Part shown: one piece after another, positions 1 through 10,423 of the stretch
Position numbering within the stretch: the stretch's first letter is position 1
How the letters are laid out: each line of letters starts with the position of its first letter
Origin: Dongshaea marina
GTDB lineage: Bacteria; Pseudomonadota; Gammaproteobacteria; Enterobacterales; Aeromonadaceae
Length of the DNA: 64,000 nucleotides
NCBI RefSeq assembly: GCF_003072645.1
Contig: NZ_CP028897.1
Location: 4,875,501 to 4,939,500 of the forward strand
Direction: 5' to 3'
Position numbers and translations under genes: made by a program
Notes under the pieces: generated by a model
The model's input: the letters and a program-made list of their open reading frames with translations, nothing else
Databases searched by the model: none
Told to the model about the DNA's origin: nothing

Positions 1-170
1 TCTCCTATACCCGTCACGAGTATTTCCGCCGGATCCTGTGTAACAAGTTAGGAAACTGGGTTGAGCAGGGAGAAGCCCCCAATGATCTAACCCTGCTTGG
101 CAAGATGGTTGAAGATATAAGCTACAACAATGCCCTTAACTATTTTCGCCTGCCGGGAGAGACTCGATGA
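1..170 (+). CDS. uxaC: Uronate isomerase, C-terminal end (partial)
   Basis: Only the last 55 codons are in the window; the reading frame is open from base 3 to the TGA at 168-170. The visible residues include [12 protein letters not shown], a WVE-x-GE-x-P segment and [14 protein letters not shown], which match the conserved C-terminus of glucuronate/galacturonate isomerase. The family converts D-glucuronate to D-fructuronate and D-galacturonate to D-tagaturonate in the cytoplasm. The stop overlaps the ATG of the next gene (kdgK at 167) by four bases, so the genes are translationally coupled. The downstream genes of the same pathway support the call. The 5' part lies outside the window. Confidence 0.88.
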   Translation, partial: SYTRHEYFRRILCNKLGNWVEQGEAPNDLTLLGKMVEDISYNNALNYFRLPGETR

Positions 171-1099
171 CCCGGGTATCCCTGATGGGTGAATGCATGA
201 TTGAGCTTAATGGCACCCCATTCGCTGCCATGAATCAGACTTTTGGCGGAGATAGCTTCAATACGGCTCTATATCTGAGCAGACTGGCTCCCGATCTTGA
301 GGTTGAGTACGTTACCGCCCTGGGAGAGGATGCGATCAGTGACGGAATGATTGAGCGCTGGCAGACAGAAGGGATCGATACCCGGAGTGTGCTGCGCGAT
401 CCACAACATCAACCCGGACTGTACCTGATTGAACTGGACCCTCAGGGGGAGCGCACCTTTCTCTACTGGCGAAGCGATTCTGCGGCCCGCTACCTGCTGC
501 GTCATCCTGAATACCCCAGGGTGAAACAATTCATGAAAAGCAGCGATATCCTGTATCTGAGTGGTATTTCTGTGGCAATCCTCCCCGAAGATGATCGCCA
601 ACAGTTGCTGGAGGATCTGGAGGAGCTGTCCCGTAGTGGGGTCAAGCTGGTGTTTGACAGCAACTACCGTCCAGCCCTGTGGCAAGACCCGGCTAAGGCT
701 CGGGATTGCTACCAGAGGCTCCTCTCTATCTGCAGCCTGGCGCTGGTGACCGATGATGATGAACAGCTCCTGTGGGGTGATGATGACGCCCAACAGATCA
801 TCTCGCGAATACATCAACAGGGTTGCCCTCAGATCATTCTCAAGCAGGGAGCTCAGGGCTGCATCTATAGTCACCAATCAGAGCAACAACATATTCCCAC
901 CCTCGAGATCGCCAACCCGGTGGATACCACTGCCGCAGGTGACTCATTTAATGCCGGATTTTTAGCGGGCTGGGCCCATGGACTTTCCCCCGCTGAGTGC
1001 TGCAAAAAGGGGCACGCTCTGGCAAAAGAGGTGATTAATCAGCGAGGTGCAATTATTCCACCGGCTAAGATGCAGCACCTCTGCCCGACTCAAGATTAA
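167..1099 (+). CDS. kdgK: 2-dehydro-3-deoxygluconokinase (KDG kinase)
   Basis: 310-residue PfkB-family sugar kinase. It phosphorylates 2-keto-3-deoxygluconate to KDPG using ATP, the step before the aldolase encoded next. Visible family features are the N-terminal GECMIELNG start, the glycine-rich [15 protein letters not shown] segment near residues 27-41, and the C-terminal PfkB signature [12 protein letters not shown] with the presumed catalytic Asp259. The start codon overlaps the uxaC stop (ATGA). Eda follows after 10 bases, so this is one uronate operon: uxaC-kdgK-eda-uxaA. Other PfkB sugar kinases look similar, but the neighbours make KDG by far the most likely substrate. Confidence 0.92.
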   Translation: MTRVSLMGECMIELNGTPFAAMNQTFGGDSFNTALYLSRLAPDLEVEYVTALGEDAISDGMIERWQTEGIDTRSVLRDPQHQPGLYLIELDPQGERTFLYWRSDSAARYLLRHPEYPRVKQFMKSSDILYLSGISVAILPEDDRQQLLEDLEELSRSGVKLVFDSNYRPALWQDPAKARDCYQRLLSICSLALVTDDDEQLLWGDDDAQQIISRIHQQGCPQIILKQGAQGCIYSHQSEQQHIPTLEIANPVDTTAAGDSFNAGFLAGWAHGLSPAECCKKGHALAKEVINQRGAIIPPAKMQHLCPTQD

Positions 1100-1109
1100 A
1101 GGAAACAAG

Positions 1110-1739
1110 ATGAAACAATTAACCGAACAGCTGGCTGAGCTCAAAGTGATCCCGGTGATCGCCGTTGAGAATGCACAAGATATTATCCCCCTCGGAAAAG
1201 CGCTGGCAGACAATGGCTTGCCCGCGGCCGAGATCACCTTTCGCTCCGAGGCCGCCGCTGAAGCGATCCGATTACTCAGGGAATCTCAGCCCCGGATGTT
1301 GATTGGTGCCGGAACTGTACTCACGCCACAGCAAGTCCAGGCAGCCAGGGATGCCGGTGCCAGCTTCATCGTGAGCCCAGGGTTTAACCCCACGACCGTC
1401 AGAGCCTGTCAGGAGCTGGGGATTGATATCATCCCGGGAGTAAACAACCCATCGGCGATCGAGGCAGCCCTGGAGATGGGACTGACAACGCTGAAATTCT
1501 TTCCCGCCGAAGCCTCGGGGGGGATCAAGATGATCCAGGCGTTGAGTGCTCCCTATACCCAGGTCCGCTTCATGCCGACAGGTGGGATCAAGGCTGAGAA
1601 TATCCAGGACTACCTGGCTCTCCCCAATGTAGTCGCCTGTGGTGGCACCTGGATGGTAGATAAGAAGCTGATCCAGGCACAAGCCTGGGATGAGATCGGC
1701 CGGATGACTCGCGAAGCAGTGAGCCTTATCAACGGATAA
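1110..1739 (+). CDS. eda: KDPG/KHG aldolase
   Basis: 209 residues, the usual length for bifunctional 2-keto-3-deoxy-6-phosphogluconate/4-hydroxy-2-oxoglutarate aldolase. It splits KDPG to pyruvate and glyceraldehyde 3-phosphate, the last step of uronate breakdown and of the Entner-Doudoroff route. The Schiff-base lysine is in LKFFPAEASGG (Lys129); the active-site Glu41 and Arg45 lie in EITFRS. An in-frame upstream extension to 1047 exists but overlaps kdgK. The ATG at 1110 is preceded by an AAGGAA ribosome-binding site and begins with the family N-terminus MKQLTEQL, so it was chosen. Cytoplasmic; second-last gene of the operon. Confidence 0.95.
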   Translation: MKQLTEQLAELKVIPVIAVENAQDIIPLGKALADNGLPAAEITFRSEAAAEAIRLLRESQPRMLIGAGTVLTPQQVQAARDAGASFIVSPGFNPTTVRACQELGIDIIPGVNNPSAIEAALEMGLTTLKFFPAEASGGIKMIQALSAPYTQVRFMPTGGIKAENIQDYLALPNVVACGGTWMVDKKLIQAQAWDEIGRMTREAVSLING

Positions 1740-1756
1740 CAATCGGGAAGCTAGCC

Positions 1757-3244
1757 GTGGATCCATTCATTAAAATCCATCCAAAAGATAACCTTGTTGT
1801 CGCACTCACAGAGTTAGAGCCCGGAGAGACACTGCTGATCGAAAAGCACTCTGTGACGGTCAAACAGCCGCTGGCTCCGGGTTCCAAGTTCGCGATAAAG
1901 CAGATTGAGCCAGGCTCCCAGGTGATTAAATATGGCGAGCCGATCGGCCTGGCAACCCAGGCGATCGGGATAGGGGAGTGGATTCATACTCATAACCTGA
2001 AAACGGCCCTCACCGATACCCATGAGTATCACTATCAGCCAGAGTTTGCCTTTGAGCCAAGTCCTGTTGCAGGACGAGAGATCCAGGCCTATCTCAGGGA
2101 CAATGGTGATATCGCGCTGCGCAATGAGCTGTGGGTGATCCCAACTGTGGCCTGTGTTAACGGGATCGCCCGCCAGATCATCGAGCGCTTCAAAAAGCAG
2201 CAGGCGCTCAACGCGATCGATGGTATTGAGCTGCTGGCTCACCCCTATGGCTGTTCGCAGCTTGGAGAGGATCACCAGAATACCCGCCGGATACTGACCA
2301 GCATGGCACATCATCCCCATGCCGGAGCAGTTCTGATCATCGGCCTTGGCTGTGAAAATAATCAGCTTAGCGAGCTCAAGCCTCTGCTCAGTGATATTGA
2401 CCCCGGACGGATCCGCTATCTGGAGGCTCAGGAGATTGAAGATGAGCTGGAGGCGGGCTGCCAACTACTGACCGAACTGTTCGATAAGATGTCCCGGGAT
2501 CGCCGCCAGACTGTTGCGGCCTCTCGACTTAAGATTGGCTTGGAGTGTGGTGGATCTGATGGTTTTTCCGGGATCACCGCCAACCCCCTGTTAGGGCTGC
2601 TCTCGGACTACCTGCTGACTCAGGGGGCCAGCGTGGTGCTGACCGAGGTTCCGGAGATGTTTGGCGCTGAGCACCTGCTGTTCAACCGCTGCCGCACTCC
2701 CGAGATTTTTCAGCAGGCGTTGGGCCTCATCGAAGATTTCAAGGACTACTATCGGGCCCACCAACAACCGATCTATGAGAACCCCTCGCCGGGCAATAAG
2801 AAGGGAGGGATCAGCACCCTGGAGGAGAAATCCCTGGGATGCACCCAGAAGGCGGGAGCCGGACTCATCGATGGGGTGCTCAGATATGGCGAGCGACTCC
2901 AACGCCCGGGCCTGCACCTTCTCGAAGCCCCGGGCAATGATGCGGTCGCTACCAGCGCCCTGATTGCTGCAGGCTGTCACCTGGTTCTGTTTACCACAGG
3001 AAGGGGCACCCCCTATGGTGGCTTTGCCCCGACCCTGAAAATATCCAGTAACAGTGCCATAGCTCACAAAAAGCCCCACTGGATCGATCTGGATGCCGGG
3101 GTGATGCTCGATGGAACCAAGCCGGAACAGCTCCTTGAGTCCCTGCTGGATCTATTGTGTGAAACAGCCTCAGGCAAGCTATGTTGCAACGAGAGAAACC
3201 AGTTTAAAGAGCTTGCCATCTTCAAGTCCGGAGTCACCCTTTAA
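1757..3244 (+). CDS. uxaA: Altronate dehydratase
   Basis: 495 residues, the same length as Escherichia coli UxaA. The N-terminal SAF-type domain (about residues 5-85, with VIKYGEPIG and GEWIHTHN) is followed by the large altronate/galactarate dehydratase domain. Conserved stretches include HPYGCSQLGEDHQNTRR and TTGRGTPYGG. The enzyme dehydrates D-altronate to 2-keto-3-deoxygluconate, the substrate of the kinase encoded two genes upstream, so the operon covers isomerisation, dehydration, phosphorylation and cleavage. The reductase (uxaB) and any mannonate branch (uxuA, uxuB) are not in view. The gene ends one base before a 268-bp MITE-like repeat. Confidence 0.93.
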   Translation: MDPFIKIHPKDNLVVALTELEPGETLLIEKHSVTVKQPLAPGSKFAIKQIEPGSQVIKYGEPIGLATQAIGIGEWIHTHNLKTALTDTHEYHYQPEFAFEPSPVAGREIQAYLRDNGDIALRNELWVIPTVACVNGIARQIIERFKKQQALNAIDGIELLAHPYGCSQLGEDHQNTRRILTSMAHHPHAGAVLIIGLGCENNQLSELKPLLSDIDPGRIRYLEAQEIEDELEAGCQLLTELFDKMSRDRRQTVAASRLKIGLECGGSDGFSGITANPLLGLLSDYLLTQGASVVLTEVPEMFGAEHLLFNRCRTPEIFQQALGLIEDFKDYYRAHQQPIYENPSPGNKKGGISTLEEKSLGCTQKAGAGLIDGVLRYGERLQRPGLHLLEAPGNDAVATSALIAAGCHLVLFTTGRGTPYGGFAPTLKISSNSAIAHKKPHWIDLDAGVMLDGTKPEQLLESLLDLLCETASGKLCCNERNQFKELAIFKSGVTL

Positions 3245-3245
3245 C

Positions 3246-3513
3246 TAAGCTCTGTTGACGTTTCAATTTTGAACCTGTTGCCCCTGAAAATGCTCTGTTC
3301 GTGACGCGAATTATGCGGTTTAGTTGCTCTAAATAAGTGATGAGCAACAATGAACAGGGCTTTTTCAGGCGCAACCCGAAGGGCAGTGGTCATTTTTCCA
3401 CCCAACTACGTTATCAGATGCTCATGTAGAACAACTACACCACACATCTTCTGCCTTGCTGGATGAAAAAATTGCCAACTGCAGAACCAAATCTGAAACG
3501 TCAACAGAGCCTA
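3246..3513. mobile_element. MITE-like repeat, copy 1 (268 bp)
   Basis: A non-coding element bounded by inverted ends: left TAAGCTCTGTTGACGTTTCA and right TGAAACGTCAACAGAGCCTA, one mismatch between them. The same 268-bp sequence recurs in the opposite orientation at 24012-24279, almost identical throughout. It has no open reading frame of useful length. Small size, terminal inverted repeats and absence of a transposase fit a miniature inverted-repeat element mobilised in trans. The outermost TA at both ends could be the target duplication. It lies immediately after the uxaA stop and may affect transcription termination there. The family of the parent transposase is not known to me. Confidence 0.85.
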
Positions 3514-3596
3514 AAGCTCTCTCCTGATAGGGCCAGAAGCAGGAGATCTCACCAACTCCTATACTTTTATCAGGATCGCTTTATCGGGACTAGCTC

Positions 3597-4376
3597 ATGA
3601 GAGCAACCCTGGCTGCACTGTTGATTCTGATATTCTCTGTGCCTCTGGCTGCAACTCAGCAGATCAGGGTGGTCTCGGAGCAGTGGGAAGATTTTGTTGA
3701 GACCGGAGGGTATGGCTATTACATGGATACCCTTCGCCGAATCTATCCGGAAGAACAGTATCAACTCACTCTCAGGATCATGCCTTATCTGCGTGCCATC
3801 GATATGGTGGCGCAGCAGCAGGCAGACATAGTTCTGGGGCTTTCCGATGGTGATGAGCCTCCGGAGGTGCTCCTCAGCCACTATCCGGTCGAGGAGGAGC
3901 GCTTTGATCTCGTGCTCTCACCCAAGTTTGCCCCTCACTGGCAGGGACTGGAATCTCTTAAGGGTAAAAGAGTCATGGCTAAGGTTGGCTATGATATGGA
4001 CACTTACCTGGATTTTAAGGCCGACTATCGTGAGAGCAATGATATTCCCAAAATGATCGCCCTGCTCAAGCGCAACCGGGTGGATGCTGTGTTTGGTTAT
4101 GTCTCAGACTTCAACCGCCTGCCAGAATTCGAGCTGGGGCCAAAGCTGGAGGTTAAAGAGGATGTGCTTAAGGAGAAGACCTTCTTTGGGTTTAGCTCCA
4201 CCCCCAAAGGGACGGAGCTACGTGAGCTGTTTGATCAAAGGCTCAAACAGCTGATCCTATCCGGTGATCTCAAGAGCATCATGGAAGACAATATCGAGGA
4301 TAGCTTCGAGTATCCAAGCTACGAGGAGTACCCGGAACTCAACCCAAGTGAGCCTAAAAACCATAGCTCAGATTGA
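3597..4376 (+). CDS. Periplasmic solute-binding protein, family 3 type
   Basis: 259 residues with a clear signal peptide (MRATLAALLILIFSVPLAATQ, cleavage near residue 19-20). The body resembles bacterial extracellular solute-binding family 3 proteins of polar amino-acid ABC transporters: IRVVSEQWEDF at the start of lobe 1, an SLKGKRVMAKVGYDMD segment entering lobe 2, and a terminal LRELFDQRLKQLILSGDLKSIM helix. No permease or ATPase gene is adjacent, so it is an orphan that may feed another transporter or act as a sensor. A short weak ribosome site (GGGAC) precedes the ATG. The 3' end overlaps the convergent DUF481 gene by 23 bases. Ligand unknown. Three more distant relatives lie at 61516-63906. 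Confidence 0.75.
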   Translation: MRATLAALLILIFSVPLAATQQIRVVSEQWEDFVETGGYGYYMDTLRRIYPEEQYQLTLRIMPYLRAIDMVAQQQADIVLGLSDGDEPPEVLLSHYPVEEERFDLVLSPKFAPHWQGLESLKGKRVMAKVGYDMDTYLDFKADYRESNDIPKMIALLKRNRVDAVFGYVSDFNRLPEFELGPKLEVKEDVLKEKTFFGFSSTPKGTELRELFDQRLKQLILSGDLKSIMEDNIEDSFEYPSYEEYPELNPSEPKNHSSD

Positions 4377-5085
4377 TCGAGTTAAATACCTCGTCGTTGC
4401 TCTGCCCCTCCGGCACCCGATCGGTGTAGATATACTGGGTACTCAAGACCAGCGCCAGGTTGCCTATCAGGGTGTTTTTGAGATTAAACTCGGCGGTCGA
4501 TACGGTATTTTTCTCACCCGCATCCGTCATCAGGTTTGCTCCGATCTCCAGGGTGTCACTAAATTTATGATCCCCCTTGAGACCGGCGTGCCCTATCATC
4601 TCACTCTCACGCTCCCCCGAGCTGCCATCGCTGGCTTTTTGCTCCTCAGAGAATCGGTAACCCGGGCCTATATCAAAAGTAAGGCTACTGGCATCCGTCT
4701 TGACGATTCGAACGCCATAGCCTGCTGAGCCCGTCACTTTCTGGCGAAATGCACCATAGAGATCGTGATCATACTGAAGCCTGCCAAACAGGTATTGGCG
4801 CTCGGTCAGGTTGTAATTGTTGACGTTAGTCAACGTGTACTTGTTGGTACTGCTGTCACCGGAAGACTTGGTATAGAAGGTTTGAAAATCCAGGTTACTC
4901 CCCACCTCCTCGCCCTGGTAGCCAAACTTTAAGCGGGTATTAAGGGAGGTGGAGGTGGAATCACTCTTGGAGTAGAAATAACCCAACTGGGCGCTCCCCG
5001 AATAGGGAGAGTCTTTAGCTTTCTCTGCCGCTTGTACGCAGCTTGCTACAGCCATTAATGGCAATAGAATCATCAGGGACTTCAT
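4354..5085 (-). CDS. DUF481 outer-membrane protein (YdiY-like)
   Basis: 243 residues. A signal peptide ends near AEKAKD (cleavage after about residue 19). The mature part begins YSGSAQLGYFYSKSDSTSTSLNTRLKFGY and ends with a strand terminating in aromatic Phe (INLSYGF), typical of beta-barrels inserted by the Bam machinery. Alternating hydrophobic strands with Thr/Ser-rich turns match the DUF481 group of salt-induced outer-membrane proteins. Function is unknown in the family. The gene converges on and overlaps the binding-protein gene by 23 bases. Bases 5086-5277 upstream must hold its promoter. Confidence 0.75.
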   Translation of the reverse strand: MKSLMILLPLMAVASCVQAAEKAKDSPYSGSAQLGYFYSKSDSTSTSLNTRLKFGYQGEEVGSNLDFQTFYTKSSGDSSTNKYTLTNVNNYNLTERQYLFGRLQYDHDLYGAFRQKVTGSAGYGVRIVKTDASSLTFDIGPGYRFSEEQKASDGSSGERESEMIGHAGLKGDHKFSDTLEIGANLMTDAGEKNTVSTAEFNLKNTLIGNLALVLSTQYIYTDRVPEGQSNDEVFNSINLSYGF

Positions 5086-5277
5086 AGATAGATCTCACTT
5101 GTCTCTCTCCCCATTCCGGGGCTTGCATCGTTGATCCGAAGTCCGACTATAGCCGAGAGAAACGTCAACCAATGACCTGTCATATTTGCACAAAACCATC
5201 GATTTTACGCTTACTACGAAAGATAAACTGCTCAGAACCTGTCTCTATAAGTATCCCTCTTTTCGGTAGAGCCAATC

Positions 5278-5514
5278 ATGTGCAGCACTCCTAAGGGGCA
5301 TTCTCAGATTCGGCGAACAAACCCGGACAGCTCCAGCCTTTTCTCAAAGATGACACCCGACTCCAGGATCCGCTTTGCCGAGCTAGCCAACGCCGCCGAT
5401 GAAAGACGCAGGCATAGAGCCAACCACGCCTCTCTCTCCCATCTGGAAGCCAAAACCAGGTCCGGTACTCGCCTAAGCTTGTGGCTGAAAAAAATTATCG
5501 ATTGGCTAAAATAG
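5278..5514 (+). CDS. Small hypothetical protein, 78 residues
   Basis: An open frame with ATG but no good ribosome-binding site. The product is basic (many Arg/Lys) with a possible helix DSRIRFAELANAADERRRHRANHASLSHLEAK and a C-terminal amphipathic LSLWLKKIIDWLK. I do not recognise it. It sits 30 bases upstream of the GIY-YIG gene in the same direction and could be co-transcribed with it. A competing open frame on the other strand (5304-5582) reads through the same DNA, so coding status is uncertain. Confidence 0.35.
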   Translation: MCSTPKGHSQIRRTNPDSSSLFSKMTPDSRIRFAELANAADERRRHRANHASLSHLEAKTRSGTRLSLWLKKIIDWLK

Positions 5515-5544
5515 CCGGAAACATCACCATCCGGCTTCCTAAAT

Positions 5545-5844
5545 ATGTGGTTCCTATATCTCGTCCGCTGTGCCAATAACACCCTCTATACAGGGATCAC
5601 CACAGATGTAGAGCGGCGCTTTGCCGAGCACCAGGCTCAGGGAGGACGCTGCGCTAAATACCTCAGGGGAAAACAGCCCCTCACCCTGGCGTTTCATACC
5701 CGGATAGGCAGCAAGAGTGCAGCCCTCAAGGCAGAGTTCAGACTCAAGGCGCTCAGCAAGCGGCAAAAAGAGGCCCTGCTCCGCTCCCCCGAGAAACTGA
5801 TTGAGTTTCTGGCTCTCTCCCCTCAGGCAAACCCCCTTTTGTGA
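5545..5844 (+). CDS. GIY-YIG nuclease-superfamily protein
   Basis: 99 residues, a stand-alone GIY-YIG domain of the YhbQ/UPF0213 type. The N-terminal FLYLVRCANNTLYTGITTD carries the YLV...YTG form of the motif, followed by the helix with the conserved Arg (VERRFAEH) and KYLRGKQPLTLAF. Members are small single-domain proteins related to UvrC and homing endonucleases; their cellular role is poorly defined, with DNA damage handling proposed. The ribosome-binding site is weak. No operon partner apart from the small upstream frame. The next operon begins after a 150-base promoter region. Confidence 0.88.
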   Translation: MWFLYLVRCANNTLYTGITTDVERRFAEHQAQGGRCAKYLRGKQPLTLAFHTRIGSKSAALKAEFRLKALSKRQKEALLRSPEKLIEFLALSPQANPLL

Positions 5845-5870
5845 TCTCAATCCCAGTTAACGGAAAATAA

Positions 5871-5897
5871 TGTAACCGGTTACAGCAACCGGTTACA
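5871..5897. promoter_or_regulatory. Two LacI-family operators before the PTS operon
   Basis: A perfect 14-bp palindrome TGTAACCGGTTACA (5871-5884) is followed at once by a second AACCGGTT core (5887-5894) inside GCAACCGGTTACA; the centres are 13 bases apart. Central CG inverted repeats of this kind are typical LacI/GalR operators. The second copy overlaps the probable -35 region, so binding should block transcription. The LacI-type gene at the end of the operon is the obvious candidate repressor (inference). Confidence 0.8.
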
Positions 5898-5921
5898 TTT
5901 ACCCTAAAACCTCCCTATACT
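5893..5921 (+). promoter_or_regulatory. Probable sigma-70 promoter of the PTS operon
   Basis: TTACAT (5893-5898) and TATACT (5916-5921) are spaced 17 bases apart, with the -10 close to consensus and the -35 weak. The weak -35 lies inside the second operator. Transcription would start near 5928, leaving a leader of about 75 bases before the IIB gene. Confidence 0.55.
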
Positions 5922-6001
5922 CCTTAAAAAGCGAGCACCGGAGTAGTTGGTGCTTTCATCGAAACGCAAGTCGGTCACAGTAGAGCAAGGATGGAACACA
6001 G

Positions 6002-6310
6002 ATGAACAAAATATTTCTTTGTTGCGCCGCGGGTATGTCCACCAGCATGGTTGTCGATAAGATGAAAACCGCTGCGAAGGAGAAAAATATCGAGGTCGAT
6101 ATCATCGCCGTGGGTTTAGAGGAGTTCGATGCCACCCTGCCCGACTATGATCTCTGCCTGCTGGGTCCGCAGGTTCGCTACAAGCATCAGGATTTTGCGA
6201 CCCGGGCGGCGGCGTATAACAAACAGGTAAAAGTCATTAACGCCATGGATTACGGAATGATGAATGGCGAAAAAATTCTTGGGGATGCACTCAAGGCTCT
6301 TATCGATTAG
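6002..6310 (+). CDS. PTS lactose/cellobiose-family IIB component
   Basis: 102 residues, the normal size of a separate IIB protein. The phosphocysteine loop is LCCAAGMSTSMV; Cys8, the residue directly before AAGMSTS, is the one expected to carry phosphate. The LLGPQVRYKHQDF segment also matches ChbB/CelA/LicB. IIB takes phosphate from IIA and passes it to the sugar during uptake through IIC. First gene of a five-gene operon with IIC 9 bases downstream. Substrate is a beta-linked disaccharide such as cellobiose, chitobiose or a laminarin/lichenan fragment; the sequence does not decide which. Confidence 0.9.
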   Translation: MNKIFLCCAAGMSTSMVVDKMKTAAKEKNIEVDIIAVGLEEFDATLPDYDLCLLGPQVRYKHQDFATRAAAYNKQVKVINAMDYGMMNGEKILGDALKALID

Positions 6311-6319
6311 GGAGGCGAT

Positions 6320-7612
6320 ATGTCAGCTTTTACCGACTCTGCCTTCAGCTTTATTGAGCAGAAAATCACTCCCATTGCCGGAGCCGCGGCATCCCATAAG
6401 CATATCATGGCGATCCGCGATGGCTTTATCTCGGCCATGCCCTTTATGATCGTTGGCTCTTTCCTGCTGGTGTTTGCCTTTCCGCCCTTTTCGGCAGAGA
6501 GTCAGTGGGGCTTTGCCCGCTGGTGGCTCTCTGCTGCCCACCAGTATCAGGATGAGATCCTCACTCCCTTTCATATGACCATGGGGATCATGTCCCTGTA
6601 TATCACGGCAGCGATCGCCTACAACCTAGCCCAAAGCTATAAACTTGAGCCCTTCATGCCAGCCATGCTATCCCTGATGGCTTTTCTGCTGATCGCATCC
6701 CCGATGAAAGAGGGGGTGCTCTCGGCAGCCTACATGGGAGGAACGGGGATCTTCTGCGCGCTGCTGATCAGTATCTACTGCACCGAGCTGATCCGATTTT
6801 TAAAAATCAAAGAGATAGGGATCAGGCTACCGCAGCAGGTTCCGGCCAAGATCAAGCAATCCTTTGATCTGCTGCTACCGATTCTGATCGTGGTGGTCAC
6901 CCTTTATCCGCTGAACCTGCTGCTCCAGCACAGCCTGGGAATGGGGATGCCAGCGCTTATCATGACGCTGTTTCAGCCCCTGGTGTCTGCCGCAGACTCT
7001 TTGCCAGCGATCCTGCTGGCCGTGGCCCTGGCACACATCCTGTGGTTTGCGGGGATCCATGGAGCCGTCATTGTCAGCGGTATGCTGCAGGCGTTCTGGC
7101 TGACCAATCTGGCTGCCAACCAGGCAGCACTGGCGGCCGGGGCCCCTCCTCCTCACATCTTTATGGAGGCATTCTGGACCTTCTTTATCGTCATCGGTGG
7201 CTCAGGCGCTACCCTGGGACTGGTGTTGCTGTTTATCCGTAGCCGCTCGGCTCACCTGAGGGCCATCGGCAGGCTCAGCGTGATCCCTTCTGTATTTAAC
7301 ATCAATGAACCTGTGATCTTTGGGACGCCAATCGTGATGAACCCGACCTTTTTCATCCCTTTTGTCGGCGCCCCTCTGGTCAATGGCACCCTCGCCTACT
7401 TCGCGGTCAAGATGGGACTGGTGGGTCATATCGTCTCTGTGGTGCCCTGGACAGCCCCGGCTCCTATTGGTGCGGCCTGGGGAGTCGGTTGGGGGGGCAC
7501 TGCAGTGCTACTGGTCGCTGTGCTGCTCGCACTCTCGACCCTGATCTATTACCCATTTTTTAAAGTCTATGAAAAACAGCTGCTCGAACAGGAAAGAGCG
7601 CAGGAGGCCTGA
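6320..7612 (+). CDS. celB: PTS lactose/cellobiose-family IIC permease
   Basis: 430 residues with about ten hydrophobic membrane segments, the size and start (FIEQKITPIAGAAASHKHIMAIRDGFISAMPFMIVGS) of EIIC proteins of the Lac family (CelB/ChbC/LicC). The later conserved FNINEPVIFGTPIVMNP, which carries the NEP motif involved in sugar binding, is intact. It forms the inner-membrane channel and binds the disaccharide while IIB phosphorylates it. A GGAGG ribosome site sits before the ATG. IIA begins two bases after the stop. Confidence 0.92.
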   Translation: MSAFTDSAFSFIEQKITPIAGAAASHKHIMAIRDGFISAMPFMIVGSFLLVFAFPPFSAESQWGFARWWLSAAHQYQDEILTPFHMTMGIMSLYITAAIAYNLAQSYKLEPFMPAMLSLMAFLLIASPMKEGVLSAAYMGGTGIFCALLISIYCTELIRFLKIKEIGIRLPQQVPAKIKQSFDLLLPILIVVVTLYPLNLLLQHSLGMGMPALIMTLFQPLVSAADSLPAILLAVALAHILWFAGIHGAVIVSGMLQAFWLTNLAANQAALAAGAPPPHIFMEAFWTFFIVIGGSGATLGLVLLFIRSRSAHLRAIGRLSVIPSVFNINEPVIFGTPIVMNPTFFIPFVGAPLVNGTLAYFAVKMGLVGHIVSVVPWTAPAPIGAAWGVGWGGTAVLLVAVLLALSTLIYYPFFKVYEKQLLEQERAQEA

Positions 7613-7614
7613 GT

Positions 7615-9370
<1,756 letters not shown>

Positions 9371-9406
9371 ATCAGCCCAGCTTACAGCCGGCACTTGATG
9401 AGAACA

Positions 9407-10423
9407 ATGGCAACAATAAACGATATCAGTAAATTAGTGGGTGTCTCCAAGGCAACCGTCTCCAGAGCCATCAATGGCACCGGGCAGGTCAAGGAGTCTA
9501 CCCGCAACGCAATCTTTGAGGCGATGGCTGAGCTTGGATTCAGACCCAACACCCTGGCCAGGGCCCTGGCAACCAATAGCTCCAATAGCATCGGTCTGGT
9601 GCTATCTGATTTTGATGGCAGCTATTTCGGGGCTCTTCTCAAACAGGCAGCCAAGGCCACCGGAGATGCCGGAAAACAGCTGATTGTCACCGATGGGCAT
9701 AACGATGTTCAAAGAGAGATTGAGGCGATTCACTCCCTGGTGGCACGCCGCTGTGATGCCATTATCCTCTATAGCCGCTCGATGACGGTTCAGGATTTTT
9801 GCGATCTCAAGCAGGAAGTCCCGGTGCCGATCGTTGTGATCAATCGCCAGCTCCCGGCAGAGGCGGGTCATAGCGTCTGCTTTGATCAGCGGGATGCTGC
9901 CTACCAGGCTGTGTCTGAGCTACTCGAGCATGGACATCACCAGATCGCCTGTATCAGCTGCCCTCTTGAAACAACCACGGGTCAGTTGCGCTTAGAGGGG
10001 TACCAGGAAGCGTTGCAGGATAAGGCGATGACGGCAAATCCTCAGTTGATGGTGGAGGGTCATTACAGTCCGGACAGTGGCTATCAGGCTTGCCAGGAGC
10101 TGCTCTCTCGTGGGAAGGGATTTTCGGCCCTGTTTGCCTGCAGTGATGATATGGCCATAGGGGCGATTCGAGCCCTCAATGAGGCGGGATTAGGGGTTCC
10201 ACAGGATGTTTCCGTAATAGGGATAGATAATGTGCCGCTCAGTGGTTTTGTTACACCTCCGCTATCAACCATTAATATTCCGGTCTATGAGATCACGGAC
10301 AGCGCAATGAAGATTGCGCTGCAGCTCGCCGACGGCCAGCAGGTTGAAGCTGGCAGCCGAATGTTTTGTGGAGAGCTAATTAAACGGGAGTCGATAATAC
10401 AAGCTACTGATTCTGAAGATTAG
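9407..10423 (+). CDS. LacI-family transcriptional regulator of the PTS operon
   Basis: 338 residues from the ATG at 9407; in-frame TTG 9395 and ATG 9398 are alternatives, and none has a strong ribosome site. The N-terminal helix-turn-helix and hinge (MATINDISKLVGVSKATVSRAINGTGQVKESTRNAI) and the periplasmic-binding-like effector domain (SIGLVLSDFDGSYFGALLK through VIGIDNVPLSGFVTPPLSTI) are complete. As the last gene of the operon it probably represses its own transcription from the paired AACCGGTT operators at 5871-5897, with the phosphorylated sugar as likely inducer (inference). Confidence 0.9.
   Translation: MATINDISKLVGVSKATVSRAINGTGQVKESTRNAIFEAMAELGFRPNTLARALATNSSNSIGLVLSDFDGSYFGALLKQAAKATGDAGKQLIVTDGHNDVQREIEAIHSLVARRCDAIILYSRSMTVQDFCDLKQEVPVPIVVINRQLPAEAGHSVCFDQRDAAYQAVSELLEHGHHQIACISCPLETTTGQLRLEGYQEALQDKAMTANPQLMVEGHYSPDSGYQACQELLSRGKGFSALFACSDDMAIGAIRALNEAGLGVPQDVSVIGIDNVPLSGFVTPPLSTINIPVYEITDSAMKIALQLADGQQVEAGSRMFCGELIKRESIIQATDSED

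Noticed and set aside
269-877. Long minus-strand open frame opposite kdgK
   Set aside because: It mirrors the codon bias of kdgK, has no recognisable protein features and kdgK is certain. The same reasoning removes 1814-2464, 2591-3079 and 8327-8707.
5304-5582. Minus-strand open frame of 92 codons
   Set aside because: It overlaps the start of the GIY-YIG gene and has no ribosome site or recognisable content.
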